The notes under the pieces were generated by a model. It worked only from the letters and a program-made list of their open reading frames with translations. It made no database searches and was not told the DNA's origin. A stretch of DNA of 35,139 nucleotides, from the NCBI GenBank assembly GCA_903905505.1, contig CAIVGL010000106.1:1-35139 (forward strand), given 5' to 3'. Below are positions 17,059-26,500 of the stretch, piece after piece; the stretch's first letter is position 1, and each line of letters starts with the position of its first letter. Source of the DNA: an uncultured Bacteroidia bacterium. Lineage in GTDB: Bacteria; Bacteroidota; Bacteroidia; Bacteroidales; Prolixibacteraceae. The position numbers were made by a program, and so were the translations under genes.

Positions 17059-17742
17059 TTATTTTTTAGTCCGCACAAGGATATCGTCAATCATGCCGTA
17101 ATCTTTGGCTTCCTGCGAAGTCATCCAATAGTCACGGTCTGAATCTAGTTCAACTTTTTCAATGGTCTGGCCAGAATGGGTCGCAATAATTTGATATAAC
17201 TCTGTTTTCAATTTAGCAATCTCATTTGCAACAATCTGAATATCGGAAGCCTGCCCTTGGGCTCCACCCATAGGTTGATGAATCATAATTCGCGAATGCT
17301 TTAGCGCAGAGCGTTTACCTGTTGTGCCAGCAGTCATAAGAACAGCCGCCATAGAAGCCGCCATACCTGTACAGATTGTTGCGACATCGCAATTGATATA
17401 TTGCATGGTATCGTATATCCCTAACCCCGCATGCACGGAGCCTCCAGGAGAGTTAAAATAGATCTGAATATCTTTACCTGGATCAGCCGACTCTAAGAAA
17501 AGCAGCTGAGCTTGAATGATGTTAGCCACATAATCATCGATAGCAATACCTAAGAAGATAATACGATCCATCATCAGACGTGAGAAAACGTCCATCTGTG
17601 CTACGTTTAACTGCCGTTCCTCGATGATTGTTGGTGAAATATAGGCATTGGCATAGATCGATTCATATTTATATAAATTCAGACTACTGATGCCTAAATG
17701 CTTGGTTGCATACTTATGAAATTCGGTATTGTTTGTGCTCAT
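17059..17742 (-). CDS. clpP: ATP-dependent Clp protease proteolytic subunit ClpP
   Basis: The tetradecameric serine protease partner of ClpX. From the ATG at 17742 the protein has 227 residues. The catalytic triad is the serine in TGMAASM (S130), the histidine in MIHQP (H155) and the aspartate in DSDRDYW (D205). The oxyanion/strand motif FNSPGGSV is also present. The frame is open to an ATG at 17775, which would add 11 residues (MQSFFILKQLI). The shorter start is preferred because ClpP proteins of this phylum begin just before the FHKYATKHLG segment. A -7 box at 17818-17825 allows transcription of clpP apart from tig. Confidence 0.95.
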   Translation of the reverse strand: MSTNNTEFHKYATKHLGISSLNLYKYESIYANAYISPTIIEERQLNVAQMDVFSRLMMDRIIFLGIAIDDYVANIIQAQLLFLESADPGKDIQIYFNSPGGSVHAGLGIYDTMQYINCDVATICTGMAASMAAVLMTAGTTGKRSALKHSRIMIHQPMGGAQGQASDIQIVANEIAKLKTELYQIIATHSGQTIEKVELDSDRDYWMTSQEAKDYGMIDDILVRTKK

Positions 17743-17817
17743 AATCAACTGCTTTAAAATAAAAAAACTCTGCATGAAATTAATTCTTAGAAACGTAGAC
17801 TAAAAATTAATTTCACA

Positions 17818-17825
17818 CAAAGTTA
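17818..17825 (-). promoter_or_regulatory. Possible internal promoter -7 box before clpP
   Basis: Minus-strand TAACTTTG is a perfect TAnnTTTG match in the gap between tig and clpP. It would start transcription near 17811, upstream of both candidate clpP starts. No matching -33 element is seen, so clpP may also depend on the tig promoter. Confidence 0.4.
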
Positions 17826-17857
17826 CAAAACTTACTCCGATTAGTTCGTCCTAGTGT

Positions 17858-19213
17858 TTATTTTTCAAATAATTCGTCAAATTCCTTTTGAGAAACCTTT
17901 TTCACCTTCACGCCAACTTTCTCCTTAACTAGTTCAAGAACCTTATCTTCGACCTTTTTCTCCGCCATTTTTTGACGTTGTTCCTTATTTTGAAGAATAG
18001 ATTGGGCATAATTATCAAGGTATTCGTCAGGGACATTCGACATACCATATTGTTGAAATTGCATCCGTGCCATTTCACGAGCCATAAGGGTAATATCGGC
18101 CTCCTCGATACGAATCTGGTTATCCTTCACGATCTTGCTTTTGATCAAGGTCCATTCCAAATCTTTTCGGAAATGATCGAACTCTTCCTCTATTTGAGCG
18201 GCAGTAACATTTTCGTTGGTCTCTACCAACCATCGCTTTAGAAAAGCTTCAGGCAGACGCATGGAAACGGCTTTCGTGAATGCATCTTTTGAATCAAAAG
18301 AGAAACGATATTCACTTGAATAAACAAGATTCTCTTTAAGTTCAGACTTAACCTTTTCGCGCAAGGCGTCAACGGTGTTTACATCAGTCTCTTCACCAAA
18401 TATCTTTTTAAATAGCTCTTCGTTCAAAACTGCAGGGACAAAAGTGTTAATCGTTTGAATGGTAAAGCTAAAATCACCGAGAACTGCAGCAACCTCGTCG
18501 TCCTTGATTTTCAACAAGTGGGCTACTTCCTGGTCATTGTTCAGAGCTTTCTTCAGATCAAACTTAAGCACATCACCAACTTTGCTTCCTTTGAACTGTT
18601 TCTGAATAGACTTATCTTTAATCAACTGCACCGACATCTGCACGCCAGCTGATGTAATTCCCCCTTCAAGGGCATTTCCAGCTGAATCCAACTGAACGAA
18701 ATCACCATTCGTTGTTTCTTTATCGCCAACCACCTCAGCAGGAATATTTTCTCCAAATCGATTTGCATATCCGTCAATTTGATTATCAATCAACTGAGCA
18801 TCTACATTGATCTCGTAATAAGGAAGCTTACTTATCTTATCGAAGTTTATCGTGATTTCTGGGCTAAGACCTAGGTCGAAAACAAATTCAAACTCTGAAT
18901 CATGCTCAAAATCTAACATCCGTTGCTCTGTTGCAGAGGGCAATGGCTCTCCAAGGATATTTAGATTCTCTTGGGTGATATATTTATTAAGATTGCTGCT
19001 AAGAAGTTTATTGACCTCCTCAGCCACGGCTGACTTACCATACATTTTTTTGATGAGGCCAGAAGGGACCATCCCTTTACGGAAACCAGGCAGATTGGCC
19101 TTTTTGCGGTATTCTTTTAATGTTTCATTAACCGTTGTCTCGTAATCTTGCTTCTCAATTGCTATCCGAACAACAACATTCAAATCATCAATGCTAGTCT
19201 TTGAAATTTTCAT
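17858..19213 (-). CDS. tig: Trigger factor
   Basis: A 451-residue ribosome-associated chaperone. The N-terminal ribosome-binding domain carries the signature GFRKGMVP (43-50, usually GFRKGKVP). The middle region (about 150-250) sits where the FKBP-type peptidyl-prolyl isomerase domain belongs, but is weakly conserved: it reads NGDFVQLDSAG rather than a typical GDxVxxDF core, which is common in Bacteroidota. The C-terminal helical chaperone arms run to the end (KKVSQKEFDELFEK). An SD-like AGAGG precedes the ATG. Order tig-clpP-clpX couples nascent-chain folding with protein turnover. It lies directly downstream of a terminated tRNA-Leu unit. Confidence 0.94.
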   Translation of the reverse strand: MKISKTSIDDLNVVVRIAIEKQDYETTVNETLKEYRKKANLPGFRKGMVPSGLIKKMYGKSAVAEEVNKLLSSNLNKYITQENLNILGEPLPSATEQRMLDFEHDSEFEFVFDLGLSPEITINFDKISKLPYYEINVDAQLIDNQIDGYANRFGENIPAEVVGDKETTNGDFVQLDSAGNALEGGITSAGVQMSVQLIKDKSIQKQFKGSKVGDVLKFDLKKALNNDQEVAHLLKIKDDEVAAVLGDFSFTIQTINTFVPAVLNEELFKKIFGEETDVNTVDALREKVKSELKENLVYSSEYRFSFDSKDAFTKAVSMRLPEAFLKRWLVETNENVTAAQIEEEFDHFRKDLEWTLIKSKIVKDNQIRIEEADITLMAREMARMQFQQYGMSNVPDEYLDNYAQSILQNKEQRQKMAEKKVEDKVLELVKEKVGVKVKKVSQKEFDELFEK

Positions 19214-19278
19214 ATTTTCCTCTTTAAGATCTTAATTGCCTTCTGGCTAGGTAAAAGGCTTACCTGTTCTGAATTAAA

Positions 19279-19314
19279 AAACCGCCTAATTCCATTAAGG
19301 GAAAAAGGCGGTTT
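19279..19314 (-). terminator. Intrinsic terminator after tRNA-Leu
   Basis: On the minus strand AAACCGCCT (19314-19306) pairs with AGGCGGTTT (19287-19279) around an 18-nt loop and is followed by a run of T to 19276. It lies 12 bases beyond the tRNA 3' end and before tig, so it ends the tRNA transcript. Confidence 0.78.
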
Positions 19315-19326
19315 AATGGTTTGCAG

Positions 19327-19408
19327 TGCGGACGAAGGGACTCGAACCCCCACGCCTCTCGGCACCAGATCCTAAGTCTGGCGCGGCTACCAATTACGCC
19401 ACGTCCGC
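19327..19408 (-). tRNA. tRNA-Leu (anticodon TAG)
   Basis: An 82-nt class II tRNA read on the minus strand. The acceptor stem is GCGGACG/CGTCCGC with discriminator A. The anticodon stem CCAGA/TCTGG encloses loop CTTAGGA, giving anticodon TAG (reads CTA-type leucine codons). A long variable arm (TGCCGAGAGGCGT) and T-loop GTTCGAGTC are present. CCA is not encoded. A TAnnTTTG promoter box lies 16 bases upstream and an intrinsic terminator downstream, so it forms its own unit between lptB and tig. Confidence 0.95.
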
Positions 19409-19423
19409 TAATTTTATGCGGTG

Positions 19424-19452
19424 CAAATATAGTGTTTTTTTTATTCCTGAAA
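19424..19452 (-). promoter_or_regulatory. Promoter for tRNA-Leu
   Basis: On the minus strand TTTC (19452-19449) and TATATTTG (19431-19424) are separated by 17 bases. The second is a perfect TAnnTTTG -7 box; the first is one mismatch from TTTG. Transcription would begin near 19417, about nine bases before the mature tRNA 5' end. Confidence 0.6.
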
Positions 19453-19480
19453 CCTTAGAAAGAAAAATATTCTGGAATTA

Positions 19481-20248
19481 TTATACTTCAAGGTCAGGAT
19501 TAGAAGCCGCCTTATGAGTAACGGGTCTGCGTAGCTCAAAATTCTGTCCGAGATATAGTCGACGAACCTCCTCATCCTGTGCTAACTCCTCCGCGGAACC
19601 ACTATTTAAGATCCGACCATCATACAGCAAATACGAACGGTCAGTTATTGAAAGTGTCTCATGCACATTATGATCGGTGATCAATATGCCAATATTTTTC
19701 TCTTTAAGTCGGAAAACGATTTGCTGAATATCTTCCACCGCAATTGGATCGACACCCGCAAATGGCTCATCCAATAAGATAAATGCAGGATCGATAGCTA
19801 AGCAACGTGCAATCTCTGTCCGGCGGCGCTCGCCACCTGAAAGTTGAATCCCTAAGCTCTTACGAACACGCTGAAGTCCAAACTCATCTAGCAACGACTC
19901 CAACTTCTCGTGTTGATATTCCTTTGAAAATTTGGTCATCTCCAAAATAGAGAGGATATTATCCTCAACACTCATCTGGCGAAAAATAGAGGCCTCTTGA
20001 GCAAGATAACCGATGCCTAGCTGCGCTCTTTTGTAAACTGGATAATCTGTGATATCAGTCTCATCGAGAAAAATCTGACCTCCATTGACTTTGATTAATC
20101 CTACGATCATATAGAACGATGTTGTTTTGCCAGCACCATTAGGCCCTAACAATCCAACGATCTCACCTTGATTTAACTCTAGAGAGACGCCTTTTACAAC
20201 TGTTCTGCTTCTGTAACTTTTTACAATGCTTTCAGCTCTTAGCTTCAT
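19481..20248 (-). CDS. lptB: LPS export ABC transporter ATP-binding protein LptB
   Basis: A 255-residue ABC ATPase, the cytoplasmic motor of the LptBFG complex that extracts lipopolysaccharide from the inner membrane. Walker A is GPNGAGKT (35-42), the Q-loop lies in [10 protein letters not shown], the signature is [13 protein letters not shown] (136-148), Walker B is [13 protein letters not shown], and the switch histidine is in ITDHNVHE. The C-terminal [22 protein letters not shown] is typical of LptB rather than amino-acid transporters. It lies 19 bp downstream of tatC on the same strand, an envelope-export pair. LptF/G/C are not in the window. Confidence 0.93.
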   Translation of the reverse strand: MKLRAESIVKSYRSRTVVKGVSLELNQGEIVGLLGPNGAGKTTSFYMIVGLIKVNGGQIFLDETDITDYPVYKRAQLGIGYLAQEASIFRQMSVEDNILSILEMTKFSKEYQHEKLESLLDEFGLQRVRKSLGIQLSGGERRRTEIARCLAIDPAFILLDEPFAGVDPIAVEDIQQIVFRLKEKNIGILITDHNVHETLSITDRSYLLYDGRILNSGSAEELAQDEEVRRLYLGQNFELRRPVTHKAASNPDLEV

Positions 20249-20267
20249 CGTTATCGCGTATTAATGT

Positions 20268-21125
20268 CTAGGCTTCAAGAACCTCTTTATTTACTCTCTT
20301 TTTTTCAATCCCTTTTGCAAGAACAATCCCTAGTTCATATAGGATGATCATCGGAAATGAAACCAATAACATACTAAATACATCAGGAGGTGTTATAATT
20401 GCGGCTAACAACAACAAAAGGATATAGGCATGCCGTCTATAAGTCTTTAAGAATCCAGAACTTACTAGTCCAACTTTGGCCAAGAAATAGATCACAATAG
20501 GCAATTCAAAAACTACCCCTGCTCCCAACATAATTGTCGTCACCGAACTTATATACGAATTAAGATTGATCTGATTGACAACTTCTTCACTTACCCGATA
20601 AGATCCGAAGAAATGAGTCGACAATGGCACGACTAGGAAATAGCCAAATAACACACCGATTAAGAAAAGCAAAGTACTATAGAACACAGCTCCAGTAGCA
20701 TGTTTCCTCTCCTTCTCATATAATGCAGGCTTAATAAAAGTCCAGAACTCATAAAAGATATAGGGGATTGCAATAATTATTCCCCCAATCATGGCAATAC
20801 TAAGATGAGTCGAAAACTGACCCGCCATATCGTAGTTGATAATAGTAAATGGCTGTGTATTGATGACTAAGTCTGGTGAGTTAAATTGCTGACCAAGCCA
20901 AGCAAAAGCCCGATTAGTAATAAAACCAGGATACTTTGGAGCAAAAAGTATTTTGTCCATTATAAATTTGACATTTATAAAGACAAAGATCGCTCCGAAA
21001 ATCACTGAAGCTGATATCCGCACAAGGTGCCAACGCAGTTCTTCGAGGTGCTCAATAAAAGACATTTCTTCATTGAGCTTTTTAGACTTTTTATTTTTAG
21101 CTGAGAATATTCCCATTATTGACAT
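20268..21125 (-). CDS. tatC: Sec-independent translocase protein TatC
   Basis: A 285-residue polytopic inner-membrane protein, the twin-arginine signal receptor of the Tat pathway. The cytoplasmic N-terminus has MSFIEHLEELRWHL, the TatC hallmark around the first membrane helix. Later landmarks are FYEFWTFIKPALYEKERK and FELPIVIYFLAKVGLV, and a C-terminal helix with TPPDVFSMLLVSFPMIILYE. Six hydrophobic segments can be seen. The loop after helix 1 is longer than in E. coli, as is usual in this phylum. TatA/B is not in the window. A TAnnTTTG box lies upstream. Confidence 0.95.
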   Translation of the reverse strand: MSIMGIFSAKNKKSKKLNEEMSFIEHLEELRWHLVRISASVIFGAIFVFINVKFIMDKILFAPKYPGFITNRAFAWLGQQFNSPDLVINTQPFTIINYDMAGQFSTHLSIAMIGGIIIAIPYIFYEFWTFIKPALYEKERKHATGAVFYSTLLFLIGVLFGYFLVVPLSTHFFGSYRVSEEVVNQINLNSYISSVTTIMLGAGVVFELPIVIYFLAKVGLVSSGFLKTYRRHAYILLLLLAAIITPPDVFSMLLVSFPMIILYELGIVLAKGIEKKRVNKEVLEA

Positions 21126-21176
21126 GGAGCGCTATTTGAAATTCTGTTAGGAGTAATTCATGTTAAAATTCAGGGA

Positions 21177-21184
21177 CAAATATA
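21177..21184 (-). promoter_or_regulatory. Promoter -7 box for tatC-lptB
   Basis: Minus-strand TATATTTG is a perfect TAnnTTTG match 52 bases before the tatC ATG, implying a start near 21170 and a leader of about 45 nt. The -33 region has no clear TTTG. Confidence 0.45.
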
Positions 21185-21266
21185 CAATTCTTTGACCCAT
21201 TTATAGAAGCACTTCAGTTAATCTAAAAGCCTGAAATGTTAAATTTTATTGATTTTAGTAGAATTC

Positions 21267-21297
21267 CTTGTGCTAGGCAATAAAATTGATAACTTAG
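21267..21297 (+). promoter_or_regulatory. Weak promoter candidate for recQ
   Basis: CTTG (21267-21270) and TAACTTAG (21290-21297) are 19 bases apart. Spacing is right for a Bacteroidota promoter, but the -7 element has one mismatch to TAnnTTTG. It would give a leader of about 38 nt before the recQ ATG. Confidence 0.25.
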
Positions 21298-21341
21298 TGG
21301 AACAAAAAAAAAAGGATTGCGATCAAGTTTGACAAGCCATT

Positions 21342-23522
21342 ATGACAGATAAAAAAACACTTATCGACCAACTTCAGAAGTACTTTGGATTCGACCGATT
21401 CAAAGGACAACAAGAGGAGGTAATTAACAGTATACTAGACAGAAAAGATACATTTGTCCTTATGCCAACTGGCGGCGGAAAATCCCTTTGCTATCAGCTC
21501 CCAGCCCTTATGCAAGAGGGAACCGCAATTGTCATTTCACCCTTGATTGCCTTGATGAAAAATCAAGTAGACGCAATAAGAAGCTTTAGTACCGAAGATG
21601 GAGTCGCACATTTTCTTAATTCTTCGTTAACAAAAACTGCTATTCAAAAGGTAAAAGAAGATATTTTAAGAGGACAGACCAAACTACTTTACGTTGCGCC
21701 CGAATCGTTAACCAAACTTGAAAACATCGATTTTCTCAAGGGGATTAAGATATCCTTTTATGCGATCGACGAAGCTCATTGCATCTCAGAGTGGGGCCAT
21801 GATTTCAGACCTGAATATCGCCGGATACGTCCAATTGTAAATGAAATTGGACAAGCCCCCATCATGGCACTGACCGCTACAGCAACACCCAAAGTTCAGC
21901 ACGACATACAAAAGAACTTAGGCATGCAAAATGCTCAGGTTTTTAAATCCTCTTTCAACCGGGCGAATCTCTATTATGAGATCAGACCCAAAAACAAAGC
22001 CAAAGATCAAATCATTCGAATGATAAAAAATAATCCAGGTAAATCAGGAATTATTTATTGTCTAAGTCGAAAGAAAGTTGAAGAGATTGCAGAATTATTG
22101 CAAGTTAACGGCATTAAAGCACTTGCATACCATGCGGGAATGGACTCTTCAACGCGGTCAGCAAACCAGGATAAATTCCTGATGGAAGAGTCGGATGTCA
22201 TTGTTGCCACCATAGCCTTTGGAATGGGCATCGACAAACCAGATGTGCGCTTCGTGATTCATTACGACATCCCAAAATCACTAGAAGGGTACTACCAGGA
22301 AACGGGAAGAGCCGGGCGTGATGGCGGCGAAGGAAAATGCATTGCCTTTTACAGCTATAAAGACATCCAAAAGCTAGAGAAATTCATGCAGGGAAAACCT
22401 GTAGCAGAGCAAGAGATCGGGCAACAACTGCTCCTGGACACGGTCGCTTTTGCAGAGTCTTCTGTCTGCAGAAGAACAATATTGCTTCATTATTTTGGGG
22501 AGAAATACGAAACGGAAAATTGTGGATTTTGCGACAACTGTCTAAATCCAAAGGAGCAAATCGAAGGTCGTGACATGGTGCTGATGGCCCTGCGAGCTGT
22601 GGTTGAAGTAAAAGAGCAATGCAAAGGGGAGCAATTGGTAAATATTCTAACCGGAGTAGAAAACGCAACCGTTAAATCATTCTCACACGATACATTAGAA
22701 ATTTTCGGTGAAGGGGATGAATATTCCGACAAGATCTGGAATGCCGTATTAAGACAAAGTATCATTGCCGGATTTCTGCATAAAGACATTGAGAATTATG
22801 GTGTTTTAAAGCTCACCGATGCGGGAAAAGATTTTATCGCTAATCCAAGATCTTTTATGATTGTTAAAAATCATGATTATGAGTCGGCAGAGGGTAATGA
22901 AGAAGTTCCACAAGGGGGACAGTCGGCAGGTGATCCAGAGCTGTTTGCGATTTTAAAGGACTTGCGCAAAAAAATAGCCTCCAAACAAAATCTACCTCCA
23001 TTTGTCATCTTTCAAGATCCTTCCTTGTCGGATATGTCAATACAATATCCCACTACTATCGAAGAGTTGCAAGGGATTATTGGGGTCGGACAAGGAAAGG
23101 CTCAGCGTTATGGACAGCCATTTGTTGATGCCATAAAAGATTATGTAGAAGAGAAAGGGATTGAACGGGCACAAGATATGGTTGTGAAGTCGGTTGCAAA
23201 CAAATCTAAAAACAAAGTCTATATCATTCAAAATATTGATCGCAAACTGGCACTCAACGAGATCGCGGAAGCCAAAGGGATGAGTTTAGGCGAACTTCTC
23301 ACGGAACTCGAAGCGATCATTAATTCGGGCACAAAAATAAACATCGACTACTACATTAACGATGTCATGGACGAGGAGCAAATTGAAGATATCTATCGTT
23401 ACTTCAGAGAAGATGCAACTTCAGATACCATGGAGGAAGCGTTAGCAGAGTTTGGCGATGACTATGAGGTGGAGGATATTCGTATGGTTCGGATAAAATT
23501 TTTGGCAGAGATGGGGCACTAA
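21342..23522 (+). CDS. recQ: ATP-dependent DNA helicase RecQ
   Basis: A 726-residue 3'-5' superfamily 2 helicase for recombination and replication-fork repair. Motif I is PTGGGKS (42-48), the DEAH box is AIDEAHCISEWGHDFRPEY (141-159), motif III is ALTATAT, and motif VI is QETGRAGRDGG. A zinc-binding RQC part follows (CRR...CGFCDNC), then a winged-helix region. The HRDC domain lies at about 545-620 (FVIFQDPSLSDMSIQYP...GVGQGKAQRYG). An extra 100-residue C-terminal helical domain follows, so the protein is longer than E. coli RecQ (about 610) but normal for Bacteroidota. It is convergent with the sensor kinase, separated by only 14 bp. Confidence 0.96.
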   Translation: MTDKKTLIDQLQKYFGFDRFKGQQEEVINSILDRKDTFVLMPTGGGKSLCYQLPALMQEGTAIVISPLIALMKNQVDAIRSFSTEDGVAHFLNSSLTKTAIQKVKEDILRGQTKLLYVAPESLTKLENIDFLKGIKISFYAIDEAHCISEWGHDFRPEYRRIRPIVNEIGQAPIMALTATATPKVQHDIQKNLGMQNAQVFKSSFNRANLYYEIRPKNKAKDQIIRMIKNNPGKSGIIYCLSRKKVEEIAELLQVNGIKALAYHAGMDSSTRSANQDKFLMEESDVIVATIAFGMGIDKPDVRFVIHYDIPKSLEGYYQETGRAGRDGGEGKCIAFYSYKDIQKLEKFMQGKPVAEQEIGQQLLLDTVAFAESSVCRRTILLHYFGEKYETENCGFCDNCLNPKEQIEGRDMVLMALRAVVEVKEQCKGEQLVNILTGVENATVKSFSHDTLEIFGEGDEYSDKIWNAVLRQSIIAGFLHKDIENYGVLKLTDAGKDFIANPRSFMIVKNHDYESAEGNEEVPQGGQSAGDPELFAILKDLRKKIASKQNLPPFVIFQDPSLSDMSIQYPTTIEELQGIIGVGQGKAQRYGQPFVDAIKDYVEEKGIERAQDMVVKSVANKSKNKVYIIQNIDRKLALNEIAEAKGMSLGELLTELEAIINSGTKINIDYYINDVMDEEQIEDIYRYFREDATSDTMEEALAEFGDDYEVEDIRMVRIKFLAEMGH

Positions 23523-23536
23523 TCAAAGAGCCCATA

Positions 23537-26500
23537 TTATTGCGCTTCAGCAGCCAAAGGAAACTTCAAATAAAAAACAGTCTCAACATCTGGGATTGAG
23601 GTAAACCAAATTTCTCCATTCGCATTCTCGACGATCTTCTTAACGATCGCCAATCCTAGGCCCATACCACTTGATTTAGTTGTAAAACTTGGCTCAAACA
23701 ACTTATCTTTTAATTCTTCGGGGATTCCAATACCATTATCGGTAATGGTAATAAAGGCCCAATCATTATCCCTATTAAGCTCCACATGAATGCGACCCGT
23801 CCGATCTTGGGGAATGGCCTGAATTCCATTTGTCACTAGATTAATAAGTGCTCTTCCTAATTGATCTTTATCGGCAATAACCTGAATCGCACTCTCAGAA
23901 AGAATATCTAACGTTACGGCTATCCCATTGGCTTGCTTAAAAAGGGGAATAATCTCGCGAACTCTCTGTTTTAAATCAATCAATTCAACATTAAATCCAG
24001 GCATCTTGGCAAAGTCAGAAAAGGCAGAAGCGATCAAAGAGAGGGCATCAATCTGCTCGACAAGGGTCTTACTAACTTGACTGAAATACGCCTCGAAATC
24101 AGCAGACTCCTGGATCTTTAACCGCTGAAGATACTGAATACTTAACTTCATAGGAGTCAATGGATTATTGATCTCGTGAGCGACTTGCCGAGCCATTTCC
24201 TGCCAAGCCGATTCACGTTCAGATCGGGCAAGTAATTCAGCACTTTCAGCCAATTCATCAACCTTTTTATTATACTCTTTAGCAAGACGTCCAATTTCAT
24301 CCTCTCCAGAATATTCAATTTTCGCATTCGTTTTGCCTAACTCAATCCCCTTTAGGTTATTCTCGATCTGCAGCAATGGAGCCGTGAGTTTCCGACTGAT
24401 CACTAAGGCGATCAATAGACTGATCATAACAAGTACAATATAGAGATTTGAGAAAGCTACAATAAAATCGGAAGCTTGTTTTTTAAATTCGTCTTGCCCC
24501 ATGAAATATGGGAGATTTAAGTAGCCCACCAATCGGTTATTTTGATTGTATACAGGCGAATAGGCGGAGAAGAAATTCATCTCCCCTAAACTCTCATCTT
24601 GATGAAACAAGGTCTTCTGCTCGACCAACAAAGCCCTAAACGCCACGGGATCGATGTGACGCGACATAAGTCCTCTATCGTAAATCTCACTTCTTGATGT
24701 AGCAAATAAGCTGCCATGAACATCATACAAATTGATGTCTGCCCGAATAATGTCAGACAACACAATCAATTGATCATTCATATAATCACGCATCTGAGGA
24801 TTCAACTCATTCTCTTGTCCGATTCTAATCGTCACCTCCGAAGAGATCGAGACCAACTTTTCATTTAGACTTTCCCGGACAGATCGAAGTAGTGTATTTG
24901 AATTATACAGGATTAAAGAGAGGCCGATAACAATTAAAATCCCTAGCAGAGAGAAAAGAAGAGTCAGCTGAATCTTTTCTCTCAAATCGAACCTGTTCTT
25001 CTGAATATTAAGGCTTCGAGAGGTGATTAGGATGATTAATGAACCCACGAAAAAGAACAGCAAGAATAAATACGTTATCACACTCAGCAAATGAAAAGAA
25101 TTCATTTCGGGATAACTTGCGACAATAAAATTATTGCCATCACGCTGATAAACACAATGGTGATAATTATTTTTGGAATAATGCATATACTCCTGATGAA
25201 TTGGCATATGCTCAGAAAACTTTAGGCTATATTGATAGTCGCCTCCACGATCAACTAAAGTTCCATCGAAATATTTGGCATAACTAAAATCGGCAGAATA
25301 ATTCTCTCTGGAAGCATGCTCATCAAGCAAAAGTTCTGGATAACCTTTCCCTTCCGGAATAACTTTTGAGGTAAGCTCAAGAATAACATGGACAGGAATA
25401 TTCTTTAGATTATTAAACTGGGTTTGACCCAGGTACGAGATTCGACCATTTATCCTATCCATAAAATAGAACGTACTCCCTGTTACCTGGATTCCTTTTG
25501 TTTCAATTAATTTATTGAAAAAGTCGAAGCAAGGATAACTTCTTTTTTCATCTATAACAAGGACGCTATCACCTGAACTACAAACTGTTACTTGCAAGTT
25601 GTAATTTCTCCAAAAACCTGTAAAATAGGTATTTTGCAAATAGGATTCAAGCTTTTTATAAGGTGGTGCAAGGTTGGATCTAATGTTTGTATCTAAGCGA
25701 AGTTTACTGTCGAGTTCGGTGAGAAATATCTCTGCTCCGGAGTCACGCTCCGAGCTCAGCTTTACAGCCTGAACCTCAAGCATTCGTTCACTCTTTACAT
25801 GAACTAAGGCTTGAGTATATAAATTAATATAGGTCGCTAAAATTAGCGAGCCTAACATTAAGAATGTATACTTAAAGGACCTGATATGTTCTTGCTCAAA
25901 ACGGCATATCACAATAAATACCAGTCCATAAAACAAAAAGACACTCCAACTTATTGGATTTAAAAAATGGGAGACCAACAAACCAGCCAAGAGTGCAGCA
26001 ACAATGATCGATAGTACGAACTGAATCTTGTGGCCTTTAATGTAAAATTCAACTTTAAGACTCCATGCCAACAGAAAAAACCCAATTAGCTGCAAAGAGA
26101 GGGCAAAAAAGGCATAGAAATTTAGTGGAGAAAAATTTAAATCATGAAAAAACTCAAAGGTTATTGTCGAATTTAAAACTAAGATCTTTAGCAAGAGAGC
26201 AGTCAATGAAAAATAAATAGCAACGAAAGCAAACGACAGTACATTAACTATAACTTTCCAGCTGTGGTGAATAACCCCTCGAAAGGACCAAATTGAGTAT
26301 GCCAAGAAGAACATTAAAATACTTGCGAGTAAATAATCTCCAAATGAAGAGAGCCAAGTATTATAAGCAAATGACTGCGGCTGAAAAAGTTTAGTCTGAA
26401 AAAGCAGATTTGGCAACTTAAATTCGTTGACGAATAAAAATATGACACTTGTAGTTAAAAGCATTAGCCCAACTTTCAGCAACTTTGATAGATTAGCATT

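Noticed and set aside
19249-19265. Hairpin AGGTAA-AAGGC-TTACCT in the tig leader
   Set aside because: A six-base AT-containing stem without a T run; too weak to claim a function.
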